Assembly (NCBI GenBank): GCA_001665255.1
Contig: LZSH01000313.1
Location: forward strand, 1 to 43,739
Direction: 5' to 3'
From: Mycobacteriaceae bacterium 1482268.1
GTDB lineage: Bacteria; Actinomycetota; Actinomycetes; Mycobacteriales; Mycobacteriaceae
Length of the DNA: 43,739 bases
Of this stretch, positions 1 through 9,024 are shown in pieces. The notes beneath the pieces were generated by a model. The model was not told where the DNA came from. It did no database searches and saw only the letters and a list, made by a program, of their open reading frames with translations. Position numbers and translations under genes: made by a program. How positions within the stretch are numbered: the stretch's first letter is position 1; every line of letters starts with the position of its first letter.

Positions 1-245
1 TGACCATGTCGGCTCGGCGCGCGTTCGGCTCGACGGCGGTGATCCGGGCGCCGGAGCCTGAGGCGATCGCAGCCAGCAGCGCCGTCTTACCGCCGGGCCC
101 CGAACACAGATCCAGCCAGCGACCGCCGTCGCTGGCGACCGGGGCAAGCGTGAGCGCCCTGGCCACCAGCTGGCTGCGATCGCCTCAGGCTCCGGCGCCC
201 GGATCACCGCCGTCGAGCCGAACGCGCGCCGAGCCGACATGGTCA
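1..245. repeat. Fold-back inverted repeat at the left edge, inside rsmB
   Basis: Positions 1-77 are the exact reverse complement of 169-245 (paired positions sum to 246). The 91-bp spacer, 78-168, is rsmB sequence in antisense orientation: its complement reads SQLVARAL ... WLDLCSGPGGKTAL, the SAM-binding motif that should directly precede LAAIASGSG encoded from 170. The turn sits at a 7-bp inverted repeat, AGCCAGC (71-77) / GCTGGCT (169-175). The left arm is cut by the window edge, so its true length is unknown. This is either a chimeric contig end or a real inverted duplication. Confidence 0.9.
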
Positions 246-682
246 TCGAGAACACCCGCGGACTGCCCGTCGACGTGGTGCAGGTCGACGGCCGCGAGTC
301 CGGCCTGGAGCCGGGGTTCGACCGTGTGCTGGTGGATGCGCCGTGCACGGGGCTCGGTGCCCTGCGGCGGCGCCCCGAGGCGCGATGGCGTCGTCAACCC
401 GGCGACGTGCCGGCGCTCGCACGGCTGCAGCGCGAGCTGCTCGCGTCGGCGATCGCGCTGACCCGACCGGGCGGTGTCGTGCTGTACGCGACGTGTTCGC
501 CCCACTTGTCGGAGACGGTCGGCGTGGTCGCCGACGCGTTACGCCGCCACCCGGTGACGGCGCTGGACGCCCGGCCGTTGTTCGACGGCGTTGACGACCT
601 CGGGGACGGCCCGTATGTGCAGCTCTGGCCGCATCGGCACGGCACCGATGCGATGTTCGCCGCCGCCGTCAAAGTAGGGTGA
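170..682 (+). CDS. rsmB: 16S rRNA m5C967 methyltransferase RsmB/Fmu, C-terminal part
   Basis: The C-terminal part of the SAM-dependent methyltransferase that makes m5C967 in 16S rRNA. The sense frame is continuous from [18 protein letters not shown] at 170 to the stop at 680-682. Visible motifs are the acidic ribose-binding region after ITAVEPN, motif [22 protein letters not shown] with the PC cysteine, and motif [13 protein letters not shown] with the TC catalytic cysteine. The preceding GPGGKT motif is present only in inverted orientation (see the fold-back repeat), and the N-terminal NusB-like domain is outside the window. The stop overlaps the region just before rpe, so the two are probably one transcript. 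As written the gene is not intact; whether that is biological or an assembly effect cannot be decided here. Confidence 0.88.
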   Translation: MAAIASGSGARITAVEPNARRADMVIENTRGLPVDVVQVDGRESGLEPGFDRVLVDAPCTGLGALRRRPEARWRRQPGDVPALARLQRELLASAIALTRPGGVVLYATCSPHLSETVGVVADALRRHPVTALDARPLFDGVDDLGDGPYVQLWPHRHGTDAMFAAAVKVG

Positions 683-687
683 AGCGC

Positions 688-1365
688 ATGTCACGACCGC
701 TCATCGCGCCGTCCATCCTCGCCGCCGACTTCTCCCGACTCGCCGACGAGGTAGCCGCGGTGCAAGGAGCCGACTGGGTGCATGTCGACGTGATGGACAA
801 CCACTTCGTGCCGAATCTCACCATCGGCCTTCCGGTGGTGGAGGCTCTGCTGCCCACAACCGACATCCCGATGGACTGCCATTTGATGATCGACAACCCC
901 GACAAATGGGCTCCGCCGTATGCGGAGGCGGGCGCCCACAACGTCACGTTCCACGCCGAGGCCACCGACAATCCCGTCGGGGTGGCGCGCGACATCCGTG
1001 CCGCGGGCGCCAAGGCGGGTCTCTCCGTCAAGCCGGGCACTCCGCTGGAGCCGTATCTGGAGATCCTGCCGGAGTTCGACACATTGCTGATCATGTCCGT
1101 CGAACCCGGGTTCGGCGGTCAGAAGTTCATCCCGGAGGTGCTGCCCAAGGTCGCGACCGCCCGCAGGTTGGTGGACGCGGGGGAGCTGACGATCCTGGTC
1201 GAGATCGACGGTGGCATCAACGCCGAGACGATCGAGGACGCCGCGGAAGCTGGCGTGGACTGCTTCGTCGCGGGGTCGGCGGTGTACAGCGCCGACGATC
1301 CGTCGATGGCCATCGAGGCGCTGCGCAAACAGGCGGCCACCGCGTCAAAACATCTCCGGCTATGA
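688..1365 (+). CDS. rpe: Ribulose-phosphate 3-epimerase
   Basis: Interconverts D-ribulose 5-phosphate and D-xylulose 5-phosphate in the non-oxidative pentose phosphate pathway, in the cytosol. The 225-residue product has the TIM-barrel hallmarks: APSILAADF at the N-terminus, [16 protein letters not shown], the metal-site [19 protein letters not shown], and the phosphate-binding VEIDGGIN and VAGSAVY. Full length for the family. I chose the ATG at 688 because AGGGTGA lies a suitable distance upstream. A GTG at 679 overlapping the rsmB stop would add three residues. The 3' end overlaps ribD by ATGA. Its product also feeds the tkt/tal reactions encoded at the other end of the window, and ribulose 5-phosphate is the RibBA substrate. 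Confidence 0.96.
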   Translation: MSRPLIAPSILAADFSRLADEVAAVQGADWVHVDVMDNHFVPNLTIGLPVVEALLPTTDIPMDCHLMIDNPDKWAPPYAEAGAHNVTFHAEATDNPVGVARDIRAAGAKAGLSVKPGTPLEPYLEILPEFDTLLIMSVEPGFGGQKFIPEVLPKVATARRLVDAGELTILVEIDGGINAETIEDAAEAGVDCFVAGSAVYSADDPSMAIEALRKQAATASKHLRL

Positions 1366-2363
1366 GTTTCGACGCCGCGATGCGGCTGGCCGTCGAGCAG
1401 GCCGAGTCGGTCAAGGGCGGTACCTATCCCAATCCGCCTGTGGGCGCAGTGATTTTGGACGGCAACGGTGAGATCGCGGGGGTTGGTGCTACCGAACCTA
1501 CCGGCGGGGCACACGCCGAGATCGTGGCGATGCAGCAGGCGGGTGAGCGCGCCGCGGGCGGCACGGCCGTGGTCACGCTCGAGCCGTGCAACCATCACGG
1601 GCGCACCCCGCCGTGTGTCGATGCCCTTGTCGCAGCCGGTATTTCGACCGTCGTGTACGCCGTCAACGATCCGAACCCGGTCGCCGCCGGTGGTGCGACC
1701 CGGCTCACCGAATCGGGTATCACCGTGCAGGCAGGCGTGCTGTCCGACGAGGTCGCGGGCGGACCGCTGCGGGAGTGGCTGCACAAGCAGCGCACCGGGC
1801 TTCCGCACGTCACATGGAAGTTCGCCACCAGCATCGACGGCCGCAGTGCGGCGGCCGATGGTAGCAGCCAGTGGATCACCAGCGACGCCGCCCGCGCCGA
1901 CGTGCACCGTCGCCGCGCCTCATGCGACGCGATCGTTGTCGGCACCGGGACGGTCTTCGTCGACGACCCCAAACTGACGGCGCGGCTTCCCGACGGCAGC
2001 CTGGCCGACCGTCAACCCCTGCGGGTCGTGGTGGGGGAGCGCGAGATCTCCTCCGACGCAAACGTACTCAACGACGACACCCGCACGATGGTGATCCGCA
2101 CCAGGGATCCGCACGAGGTGATGAAGGCACTGTCGGACCGCACCGATGTTCTGCTGGAGGGCGGCCCCACGCTGGCGGGGGCTTTCCTGCGGGCGGGCGT
2201 GATCGACCGGATCCTGGCCTACGTCGCCCCAATTCTATTGGGGGGACCGATCACCGCGATCGACGACGTCGGCGTGCTCTCCATCGCCCATGCGCAGCGC
2301 TGGCGCTTCGACGGGATCGAGCCCATCGGCCCCGACCTCCTCCTCAGCCTGGTTCCTCAGTAG
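1362..2363 (+). CDS. ribD: Bifunctional riboflavin deaminase/reductase RibD (RibG)
   Basis: Carries out the second and third steps of riboflavin synthesis: deamination of the pyrimidine product of GTP cyclohydrolase II, then reduction of the ribosyl side chain. The 333-residue protein has an N-terminal zinc deaminase domain (HAEIVAM and the [12 protein letters not shown] zinc cysteines, roughly residues 45-85). The C-terminal DHFR-like reductase domain has [12 protein letters not shown], the [16 protein letters not shown] stretch and [13 protein letters not shown]. The start ATG overlaps the rpe stop (ATGA), implying translational coupling. The 3' end overlaps the convergent ABC ATPase gene by 20 bp. 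A long upstream extension of this frame is only a shadow of rpe. Confidence 0.96.
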   Translation: MSFDAAMRLAVEQAESVKGGTYPNPPVGAVILDGNGEIAGVGATEPTGGAHAEIVAMQQAGERAAGGTAVVTLEPCNHHGRTPPCVDALVAAGISTVVYAVNDPNPVAAGGATRLTESGITVQAGVLSDEVAGGPLREWLHKQRTGLPHVTWKFATSIDGRSAAADGSSQWITSDAARADVHRRRASCDAIVVGTGTVFVDDPKLTARLPDGSLADRQPLRVVVGEREISSDANVLNDDTRTMVIRTRDPHEVMKALSDRTDVLLEGGPTLAGAFLRAGVIDRILAYVAPILLGGPITAIDDVGVLSIAHAQRWRFDGIEPIGPDLLLSLVPQ

Positions 2364-3354
2364 AAATGTCGACCGGCCGGCGCTCGATCAGATCGCGGAT
2401 TCCACCAGTCCCGAGGCGTTCCCGGAAGGCCGCCACGGTATAGCCGACGACCGCCGCATCGGTGCGCGCCCGCGCCGTCGCCGACCGTGGCATGTGAAAC
2501 AGCGGCCCGAGCTCGCCGAAGTAGTCACCCGGTTCGGCAACCCACAGCAATTCCTCACCGCCGCCGGCTAATTCACGGACAATCTCGATCTCGCCTTCGG
2601 ACACCACATAGATGCAGTCGCCCATGGTGCCTTCCTCGAACAAGATGTCGCGGGCGGCGAGGCTCACCGTGGAGGGCCCACGATCCGGCTTCCCTGCGAA
2701 GTCCGGAACCATCTTCACCACACGGTCGGCCAACGGGAGCATCCGGCTGTCGTGCGTCGCGACGACCACCATCCGGTCGCCCGACGCGAGCTCGCGGATC
2801 AACCGCAACACTTCCTCGACCTGAATGAAGTCCAGATGCGCCGTGGGCTCATCGGCGAGGATCAAGGGCGGGTCGAGCGCGATCGCGCGCGCGACCGCGA
2901 CGCGCTGTTGCTGGCCGCCGCTGAGATCACCCGGCTTATGGGTGGCCCGGTCTTGCAGCCCAACCCTTTCCAGCAGCTGTAAAGCCTTCTCCCGCGCGGC
3001 CTGCCGCGGAACGCCCGCCGAACGAAGAGGCACCATCACGTTCTCCAGCGCGGTGAGGCTCGGCACGAGGTTGAACGCCTGGAACACGATGCCCACTGTG
3101 TCGCGCCGGTACTTCGACAGGCTCTTGCTGTCGAGCGTCGTGACATCGACGTCGCCGAACTTGATGGCGCCCGAGGTAGGGCGCAGAATCCCCCCGAGAC
3201 AAGACAGCAGGGTCGTCTTCCCACAACCGCTGGGGCCCAACAGGATAACCAGCGATCCCGCTGACACGTCGAGGTTGAAGCCGTCCAGCGGGCGGATCGC
3301 ATATCCGCCGCTGGAGTACTCAACGACCAGATTCTGAATACTGAGGTCGCCCAT
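2344..3354 (-). CDS. ABC exporter ATPase fused to a cyclic-nucleotide-binding domain
   Basis: A 336-residue ATPase of the LolD/MacB type, which energises FtsX-like permeases. Walker A GPSGCGKT is at residues 40-47, the signature LSGGQ at 144-148, Walker B LILADEP at 164-170, and the H-loop VATHD near 198-202. Residues about 235-315 form a second, cNMP-binding fold: FEEGTMGDCIYVVSEGEIEIV, then a phosphate-binding cassette FGELGPLFHMPRSATARA at 279-296. That cassette has the glutamate and arginine used to hold the cyclic phosphate. The gene follows the permease with a 3-bp gap, so the two form an operon. The fusion suggests transport gated by cAMP or a similar nucleotide; this is inference. The substrate is unknown; similar pairs are sometimes labelled glutamine transporters without proof. 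Confidence 0.9.
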   Translation of the reverse strand: MGDLSIQNLVVEYSSGGYAIRPLDGFNLDVSAGSLVILLGPSGCGKTTLLSCLGGILRPTSGAIKFGDVDVTTLDSKSLSKYRRDTVGIVFQAFNLVPSLTALENVMVPLRSAGVPRQAAREKALQLLERVGLQDRATHKPGDLSGGQQQRVAVARAIALDPPLILADEPTAHLDFIQVEEVLRLIRELASGDRMVVVATHDSRMLPLADRVVKMVPDFAGKPDRGPSTVSLAARDILFEEGTMGDCIYVVSEGEIEIVRELAGGGEELLWVAEPGDYFGELGPLFHMPRSATARARTDAAVVGYTVAAFRERLGTGGIRDLIERRPVDISTEEPG

Positions 3355-3357
3355 GGC

Positions 3358-4425
3358 TCAAGGACCTCCGAAGGCCATCGCCGGATCGACCGACACTGCG
3401 CGGCGCAGCCCGGTAGCGCTGGCGAGCAGCCCGAAGACGACCGCGATCACCGGCAGAATGACGTATGCGTAGCCGGGCACGATGACCTGCATAGGAAAGA
3501 TCGGTCCGAGCAGCGCCGAGAGCACGACGCCGACGACGACAGCCGACAGCGCCACCACGATCGCCTGCAACGCCAAGCCCGCCGCGATCGAACCCGTCGA
3601 GACGCCGATCGCCTTGTACACCGCGAAGTCGCGCAGCCGCTCCAGCGCGGACAGATAGATGATCGACCCGACGATCAGCGCGGCGACGACCCACAGCAGC
3701 ACCGCCACGATCGTGATGGAGTTGACCGCGACCTTCAGGGGACGCAGCAGATCGGCGACCGCGCCGTCGCGGTCGATGGCTTGGTAACCCGGCGGTACCT
3801 GGTCCAGCGTGCCGCGGATCCCGATGGACGCAACCAACTGTTGTCCGCCGTACACGAGCTGCTGCGCGCCCTCCGTGGTGAGAAAGATGTTGGGCAGGTT
3901 GGCCAGTGCCGTCGAGTTCTCCACGATGCCGACGATGCGCAGCCGCCGCGATGCGATCTGGATGTCTTCACCCTCGTTGCGCCCGAGCGTGCTCGAGACC
4001 GCGACCTCGTTGGGGTTGGTCGGTGCCCTGCCCTCCGATATGGCAGGCATGCCCGGCCCGCGTTCCGGCGCTCCGAACAGATCGGCATTGCGGGTGGAAT
4101 CGCCCAGCGTCACCGTGCCCCCCGCGTAGACCAGCGGCGCCGCTGCCTGCACGCCTGGCGACGACGCGATCCGCCGCAGGTCGACCGGCGCGAACGGCGT
4201 AGCGCCGACGAAGGGACCCGACGCGCCGTCCTTGACCACAAAGACGTCGACACCGAGAGAGTCGACGGTCCGCTGTGCCTCGGCGCGAAAGCCGTTCGCC
4301 AGCCCGGTGAGCACGAGCGTCATGGCGAAGATGATTGCGGTGGACAGAATCGCGATGACGAAACGCCGTTTTCGCCACTGCATGTCACGCAGCGCGGCGA
4401 GCAGCATGTAGGTGACGTTACCCAT
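3358..4425 (-). CDS. FtsX/MacB-type ABC transporter permease
   Basis: A 355-residue membrane protein with the FtsX-family layout. One N-terminal membrane helix (about residues 23-45, FVIAILSTAIIFAMTLVLTG) is followed by a large extracytoplasmic domain to about residue 225. Three C-terminal helices follow: the first around SITIVAVLLWVVAALIVGSI, then one from AIVVALSAVVVGVVLS, then one from YVILPVIAVVFGLLAS. ERLRDFAVYKAIGVS is the typical cytoplasmic loop of this family that contacts the ATPase. It is transcribed just ahead of the ATPase gene, which begins 3 bp after this stop. The family mostly exports or extracts lipids, peptides or lipoproteins; no substrate can be read from the sequence. 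Confidence 0.87.
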   Translation of the reverse strand: MGNVTYMLLAALRDMQWRKRRFVIAILSTAIIFAMTLVLTGLANGFRAEAQRTVDSLGVDVFVVKDGASGPFVGATPFAPVDLRRIASSPGVQAAAPLVYAGGTVTLGDSTRNADLFGAPERGPGMPAISEGRAPTNPNEVAVSSTLGRNEGEDIQIASRRLRIVGIVENSTALANLPNIFLTTEGAQQLVYGGQQLVASIGIRGTLDQVPPGYQAIDRDGAVADLLRPLKVAVNSITIVAVLLWVVAALIVGSIIYLSALERLRDFAVYKAIGVSTGSIAAGLALQAIVVALSAVVVGVVLSALLGPIFPMQVIVPGYAYVILPVIAVVFGLLASATGLRRAVSVDPAMAFGGP

Positions 4426-4472
4426 GCCCGCTGCGTTGCGGGCTTGGTTGACATTCGCGGCGTTTTGCAGGC

Positions 4473-5033
4473 TCAGCGCCCTTCGGCGAAGGTGCCGACC
4501 AGCGTGTTGCAGAAGGCCGGAAGGTCATCGGGCTTGCGGCTGGACACCAACGTGTTCGGGCCACGAGAGCAGACGACGACTTCCTCGTCGACCCAGTTGG
4601 CGCCGGCATTAACCAGGTCGGTGCGCACGCTGGGCCATGACGTGATCATCCGGCCGCGCACGACATCGGCCTCGATCAACGTCCACGGGGCGTGGCAGAT
4701 GGCCGCCACGGGGCGACCCGAATCGAAGAAACTCCTGATGAACTGAACCGCCGACGCGTTCTGGCGCAGAAAGTCGGGATTCGCGACGCCGCCCGGAAGA
4801 ACCAGGCCGTCGTAGTCGGATGCGGTGACCCTGTCCACAGCCTTGTCGGCCTCGAATGTGTCGGCCGGCGTCAGGTGGTTGAACGCTTGGACCTTGCCGA
4901 CCTCGGTCGACACCAGTTCCGGTGTGCCGCCGGCATTCTCCACCGCCTTCCACGGCTCGGTCAGTTCGACCTGTTCGGCACCCTCGGTCGCCACCAGAAA
5001 AGCGATGCGCTTGCCGGCCAATTTCGTTGCCAT
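4473..5033 (-). CDS. DJ-1/PfpI family protein
   Basis: A 186-residue single-domain DJ-1/PfpI protein of the class I glutamine amidotransferase-like fold. IAFLVATEGAEQVEL carries the conserved glutamate, and AAICHAPWTL carries the nucleophile-elbow cysteine followed by His. DYDGLVLPGG is the usual loop before it. Relatives include YraA/YhbO-like stress proteins and PfpI proteases or deglycases; which activity applies cannot be told. The start at 5033 was chosen because AAAGAGG precedes it at good spacing and the longer frame adds a non-family N-terminus. It sits 47 bp upstream of the permease gene in the opposite direction of growth (same strand), so it may be read through into the ABC genes. 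Confidence 0.88.
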   Translation of the reverse strand: MATKLAGKRIAFLVATEGAEQVELTEPWKAVENAGGTPELVSTEVGKVQAFNHLTPADTFEADKAVDRVTASDYDGLVLPGGVANPDFLRQNASAVQFIRSFFDSGRPVAAICHAPWTLIEADVVRGRMITSWPSVRTDLVNAGANWVDEEVVVCSRGPNTLVSSRKPDDLPAFCNTLVGTFAEGR

Positions 5034-5209
5034 ATCTGCCTCTTTCCGTTCCGGTTTTGCCTCGTCGGCCGCATACCCACGTGATGGGGGAGGCAATCAG
5101 GCGCAGCCGTCGCACTTCGCGGGGGTGATTGCTCAGCCCGGAAGACGTGTGACGAAAACTACTGTGAATCACCGGCTCTCGTTGCCGCGGATAGGTCTGT
5201 CCAGGCCGG

Positions 5210-5242
5210 TAGACTTATTCCCGGCCCAGGCATCGAGCCTGG
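5210..5242 (+). promoter_or_regulatory. Candidate -10 box and 5' hairpin upstream of a small ORF
   Basis: TAGACT at 5210-5215 fits a mycobacterial SigA -10 hexamer. A perfect stem CCAGGC / GCCTGG (5226-5231, 5237-5242) with a 5-nt loop lies shortly after the expected start point. No convincing -35 is seen at 17 bp. The stretch 5034-5276 otherwise holds no gene I can support. Confidence 0.3.
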
Positions 5243-5303
5243 TACATCGCGCTTTCACCGACGAGTTGCGCGGCTGGTGAGCACGAACAAAGGAAAAACG
5301 AGC

Positions 5304-5471
5304 GTGACTGCAGTGCAGGACTGGCTCAACATTCGCTCATTCGACCCACGACGGCCCGTGAGGGCATTCATCTGCGCGCTGCGCGGGACCACCGACGACA
5401 ATGCAGCCGACAGGTCAGCCGATGTCGCTGCCGACCTGGTGTTGAGCCGGCCCGGCATCGAGCGCTGCTGA
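5304..5471 (+). CDS. Small hypothetical protein, 55 residues
   Basis: GTG-started frame encoding VTAVQDWLNIRSFDPRRPVRAF ... RPGIERC, with AAAGGA about nine bases upstream. A GTG at 5277 in the same frame would add nine residues. The product is hydrophilic, with no membrane segment or known motif. It lies just after a possible promoter and hairpin (5210-5242) and converges on the P55 transporter gene, ending 4 bp before its stop. Not recognised; it could be spurious. Confidence 0.35.
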   Translation: MTAVQDWLNIRSFDPRRPVRAFICALRGTTDDNAADRSADVAADLVLSRPGIERC

Positions 5472-5475
5472 GGCG

Positions 5476-7080
5476 CTAGCTCGTCGCGTCGATGTTTCGG
5501 GCAACCGACTCGGTTTCGACTGCCTCGGACTCGATGCCGGCATGTTCATCGGCGTGCTCGCCACGCCCGCTGATGAACAGCCCGAGTACCGCCCCGACGA
5601 CGCAGACGACCGCGGTGATGGTGAACATCTCGCCGTACTGCATGGCGAAGGCCTCGACGCTCGCCGTCCTGAATCGCGCAGCTGCGGCGGCCGCTCGTGC
5701 GAGCGGATTCTCGGTGTCGGGTTTGGGTAATGCCGCCAGCCGCTCTGCCAGGAACTGATTGAAGCGGTAGAGGCCCCAGGCGCTGAGTGCCGCGATGCCT
5801 ACCAGCATGCCGATCATTCGGGCCACGACCACCGCCGCGGACGCGATGCCGTGCTGAACCGACGGCACCACCCGCAGGGTCGCCGACGTCAGTGGACCGA
5901 TCACCAGGCCCAGGCCCAGCCCGGCGATCGCCAGGTCGGTGTCGAGCAGGGGCAGTTTGACGAAGCCGAGGTCGTGGCGGGCCGACAGCAGATCCACTGG
6001 CCACTGCGCGATCAGCCAATAGCCGCCAGCAGCGATCAGCAGGCCGACGCAGGCGACTGCGCGGTCGCCGACCCTGGTGGCGATCCAGCCGCCGAGCAGG
6101 GCGCCGATCGGCAACGCGATCAGGAAGCGCAGCAGTAGGAACGCCGCCTCGTTCTGGTCTTGGCCCAACACGCCCTGGCCGAACAGCTCGACGTTGACGA
6201 GCGTGACCATCAGCGCCGCCCCCGCGGTCAGCGATGCGCCGAGCGCGGCGAGGAACGGCCGGAAATGGACGCCTGCCGGGTTGATGAGCCGGGTCTTGGC
6301 GAAGCGCTCCCACGCAAAGAACGCCACCGCGGCCACTAGCGCCGCGATCAGCAGCGGCACCCCGTTGGGCGGCAGCACCTGTTTGCCGTCGGGCGCCGGG
6401 TTGTACATGCCCACGACGATGAACCCGAGGGTGACCGCCAGCAGCACGCCGCCAATGATGTCGACCTTCTCGGGGTGTTCGCTCTTCATCCGCTTGGGCA
6501 GGCTGAAGTGGATCATCACCATCGCGATCACCGCCAGTGGCACGTTCACCCAGAACACGGACTGCCAGTGGTGGAACAACCACACCAGGGCGATGCCGTA
6601 CATAGGTCCGAGCACGCTGCCCAGCTCCTGGGCCGCGCCGATGCCGCCGAGCACGCCGGCCCGGTTGCGGGCCGCCCACAGGTCCGCGGCCAAGGCCAGG
6701 GTCACAGGCAGCAGGGCACCGCTGGCCGAGCCCTGGATGACGCGGCCGATGACCAGCATCGGCAGGTCGGTCGACAGTGCGGTGATGACTGAGCCGATCG
6801 CGAACCCCGCGAGGCTCACCTGCAACAGCATCTTGCGGCCGAACCGGTCCGACGCGCGGCCCAGCAGCGGCATCGCGGCGATGTAGCCGAGCAGGTAGCC
6901 CGTGACGATCGGCGTCACCCGCTGGATCTGGTTAATCGAGATTCCGACATCGGACATGATGTCGCGGATGATCGTGACGACGACATACGTGTCGAGGGCA
7001 CCGAGGAGCACGGCGAGAGCTCCCGCGCTGATTGCGATCCTGCGGCTCCGGCTGGAACCCACGGGTTCGGCGGAAGTCAT
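5476..7080 (-). CDS. MFS exporter P55 (Rv1410c-type lipid/drug transporter)
   Basis: A 534-residue major facilitator superfamily protein with about 14 predicted helices. It has the motif [14 protein letters not shown] between helices 2 and 3 and the early [14 protein letters not shown] segment of the DHA2-type/P55 family. It is directly downstream of lprG, its known mycobacterial partner; together they move triacylglycerides and lipoglycans to the outer envelope and contribute to drug tolerance. The ATG at 7080 overlaps the lprG stop (TGATG), a strong coupling signal. The upstream extension to 7119 lies inside lprG and was rejected. The C-terminus after the last helix is an acidic cytoplasmic tail. 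Confidence 0.93.
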   Translation of the reverse strand: MTSAEPVGSSRSRRIAISAGALAVLLGALDTYVVVTIIRDIMSDVGISINQIQRVTPIVTGYLLGYIAAMPLLGRASDRFGRKMLLQVSLAGFAIGSVITALSTDLPMLVIGRVIQGSASGALLPVTLALAADLWAARNRAGVLGGIGAAQELGSVLGPMYGIALVWLFHHWQSVFWVNVPLAVIAMVMIHFSLPKRMKSEHPEKVDIIGGVLLAVTLGFIVVGMYNPAPDGKQVLPPNGVPLLIAALVAAVAFFAWERFAKTRLINPAGVHFRPFLAALGASLTAGAALMVTLVNVELFGQGVLGQDQNEAAFLLLRFLIALPIGALLGGWIATRVGDRAVACVGLLIAAGGYWLIAQWPVDLLSARHDLGFVKLPLLDTDLAIAGLGLGLVIGPLTSATLRVVPSVQHGIASAAVVVARMIGMLVGIAALSAWGLYRFNQFLAERLAALPKPDTENPLARAAAAAARFRTASVEAFAMQYGEMFTITAVVCVVGAVLGLFISGRGEHADEHAGIESEAVETESVARNIDATS

Positions 7081-7793
7081 CAAACGGCTGGCTTGGTGAC
7101 GGTCACGGGCTTGTCCCAATCCGACAGTGTCATCTGGAGGGTGTTACCGGGTGTCGGCTCCAACTTGATCTGGACAAGCTTGTGGTTGCCGTCCTTCTCG
7201 ATCCAGGCGGTGCCCGGCGCCGGCGCTTTCGCCTCGATGGACGGCGCGATGCTGTTGACCGCCTCGGCGCTGACCTGACCGGTCACCTTCACGGTTTCGA
7301 TGCCGTTGATGGTCTCGGTGCTCTCCGATTTCGGATCGCTGAAGTTGGCCAGGACGTTCGCCAGCCCTTTGTCGGGGTTCAGGATGGCCGAGATGTCATA
7401 TACGTCGGCGGCCGGGCCCATATCGATGAAGCTGTCGCCGGCGAGTGCGACGAAGAGATTCGCGTCGGCGACGACGAACTTGGCGTCGACATCAGAACCC
7501 TGGAACGTCAGCTTCGCGTTGCCCGCAGCGGCGACGGCGGGACTCTGGGTGAGGTCGCCGCCGAGGGTTTTGATGGGGAAGTTCCCGAAGTTCCCTCCGA
7601 CCGTCAGCTCGAGATGAACACTCTTGAGCGCACGCGTCGTGGTGTTGGATTCCTTGAGCAAGGTGGCGGCGTCGGGCAGTGATTCGTTCGACTTCTCCGA
7701 CGACGAACAACCGGCGAGGAGAACTACTGCTGCGAAAAGTGCGGTGAGAATTAGCCAAAGAGATCGGACTGCGTTTTTTGGGCGCGTCTGCAT
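7080..7793 (-). CDS. lprG: Lipoprotein LprG
   Basis: A 237-residue LppX/LprAFG-family lipoprotein that carries triacylated lipids and lipoarabinomannan across the periplasm. The N-terminus [20 protein letters not shown] leads to the lipobox LAGC with the acylated cysteine at residue 29. The mature domain is Ser/Thr-rich at first, then the beta-sheet lipid-pocket fold ([12 protein letters not shown] ... [10 protein letters not shown]). It is the first gene of the lprG-P55 pair. The start at 7793 is 40 bp from the divergent ribC start at 7834, so both promoters must overlap in this short gap. Confidence 0.94.
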   Translation of the reverse strand: MQTRPKNAVRSLWLILTALFAAVVLLAGCSSSEKSNESLPDAATLLKESNTTTRALKSVHLELTVGGNFGNFPIKTLGGDLTQSPAVAAAGNAKLTFQGSDVDAKFVVADANLFVALAGDSFIDMGPAADVYDISAILNPDKGLANVLANFSDPKSESTETINGIETVKVTGQVSAEAVNSIAPSIEAKAPAPGTAWIEKDGNHKLVQIKLEPTPGNTLQMTLSDWDKPVTVTKPAV

Positions 7794-7833
7794 ATGTGCA
7801 TCGTAGAGGGTGGCGCTGCGTACCCTGATTGGC

Positions 7834-8439
7834 GTGTTCACCGGAATCGTCGAAGAGCTTGGCGAAGTCGTCGGCAAGGAAGACCTCGCGGACGCGGCTC
7901 GGTTCGTCATCCGAGGACCTGTCGTCACCACAGACGCCCGCCACGGCGACTCCATCGCCGTCAACGGTGTCTGTCTGACGGTGGTGGATGTGCAGGCAGG
8001 CGGGGAATTCAGCGCCGACGTCATGAAGGAGACGCTGGACCGATCGAGCCTCGCCGGGGTCGGAGTCGGCAGCCACGTGAACCTCGAGCGGGCCGCCGCG
8101 GTGAACAGCCGGCTGGGTGGACACATCGTGCAGGGCCACGTCGACGGCACCGGGCATGTGATTGCGCGCACTCCGTCCGAGAATTGGGATGTGGTGCGGA
8201 TCGCGCTGCCGACCGCGTTGTCGCGCTATGTCGTCGAGAAAGGGTCGATCACCGTCGACGGCGTCTCGCTGACCGTATCGGGCCTTGGGCACGACTGGTT
8301 CGAGGTGTCGCTCATCCCGACGACGCTGCAGTTGACGACGCTGGGGCGGGCGGCGGTGGGCGCCCAGGTCAACCTGGAGGTCGACGTAATCGCGAAATAT
8401 GTTGAGCGACTCCTGACCCGCGATAACTCGTCCACCTAG
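7834..8439 (+). CDS. ribC: Riboflavin synthase alpha chain, C-terminus apparently supplied by an inserted element
   Basis: Dismutates two 6,7-dimethyl-8-ribityllumazine molecules into riboflavin and the RibD-step product. The 201-residue protein is a tandem repeat of two barrels: MFTGIVEELGEV ... NGVCLTV, then GHIVQGHVDGTG ... KGSITVDGVSLTVSGL. The GTG start at 7834 gives the standard MFTGIVEE N-terminus; an upstream in-frame start would add eight non-family residues. The last residues, RLLTRDNSST, follow a 22-bp sequence (8387-8408) that recurs exactly at 14067-14088. There it continues in frame as VERLMSMTDGSTS and stop. I infer that the latter is the native end and that an integration swapped the C-terminal tail. 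The change affects only residues past the second barrel, so activity is probably kept. Confidence 0.95.
   Translation: MFTGIVEELGEVVGKEDLADAARFVIRGPVVTTDARHGDSIAVNGVCLTVVDVQAGGEFSADVMKETLDRSSLAGVGVGSHVNLERAAAVNSRLGGHIVQGHVDGTGHVIARTPSENWDVVRIALPTALSRYVVEKGSITVDGVSLTVSGLGHDWFEVSLIPTTLQLTTLGRAAVGAQVNLEVDVIAKYVERLLTRDNSST
8387..8408 (+). repeat. Putative attL core (22-bp direct repeat) in ribC
   Basis: Begins TAATCGCGAAATATG and ends TTGAGCG. It is identical to 14067-14088. It lies in the last codons of ribC and is read in the same frame at both copies. The sequences diverge immediately on both sides, as expected for the common core of attachment sites. Confidence 0.75.
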
Positions 8440-8443
8440 TGTT

Positions 8444-8928
8444 TTGCAACACGGGGTGCTCGGCGTTTGCGGTTCCGGCGAGAATCTCACCGGCGCGCTG
8501 AACACCAGCGGCGTTGTCGTGCAAGCATTCGCCACCGACGCCTATACCACCGTCCGCAGAGCATCACCACCCTGGAGGCCAACGGATATCCACCCGGTGT
8601 GATCGTGCTATCTGCAAGCGACTGGGAGGCAATCGAACTGCGACCGCGACAAGCGGGGCCGCCGATGTGCGCGGCGTCCCCATCGACCCCGTCGCGCGCC
8701 GACTGGGGGCGTCTCAGTCGTTTTGAACCAGGGCCTGGGCGCGGACACTGGCTGATCATCGGCGATGGCGCCGTCACCGTCGACCACGACGGCCGCATCG
8801 ACGTCGCTGCTCCGACGCAGTATCCGACGACTTCGTCAAGAACCAGTGCGATGCAGGGTGGGGGGCCGCTTCGGTGTCTCGGTGAACCAGCCGTCGCGGT
8901 GCTGAAGCGGGCGACCGCAAGCGCGTAG
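8444..8928 (+). pseudogene. Decayed HK97-type phage major capsid protein gene
   Basis: Three reading frames in turn give pieces of the C-terminal half of an HK97-fold major capsid protein. The first frame, from 8444, reads LQHGVLGVCGSGENLTGALN followed by TSGVVVQAFATDAYTTVR. The next frame (about 8563-8800) gives ITTLEANGYPPGVIVLSASD then WEAIEL, and later IIGDGAVTVDHDGRIDV. A third frame (about 8823-8897) gives DDFVKNQ, then VGGRFGVSVNQPS. A last shift gives AVLKRATASA and a stop. Typical capsid order (LTG...NTSG, DWEAIEL, DGAVTVD, RFGVSVNQP) is kept, so this is frameshift decay of one gene rather than chance. The N-terminal half and other virion genes are missing. Confidence 0.75.
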
Positions 8929-9024
8929 ACCGAATGGTGCCAGGGGGCTTGAAACCACAGCGCACTCCGCTGTTCAGCGACCCCGCTGGAGTCGCGCGTA
9001 CATACCGCAACCGCTGAACTAGCG

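Noticed and set aside
775-830. MDNHFV instead of MDGHFV in Rpe
   Set aside because: I recall Asn at this position in other mycobacterial epimerases. It is a normal variant, not an active-site loss.
906-1361. Upstream extension of the ribD frame
   Set aside because: It lies inside rpe in another frame and gives a low-complexity Arg/Gly product. The ATG at 1362 gives the family N-terminus.
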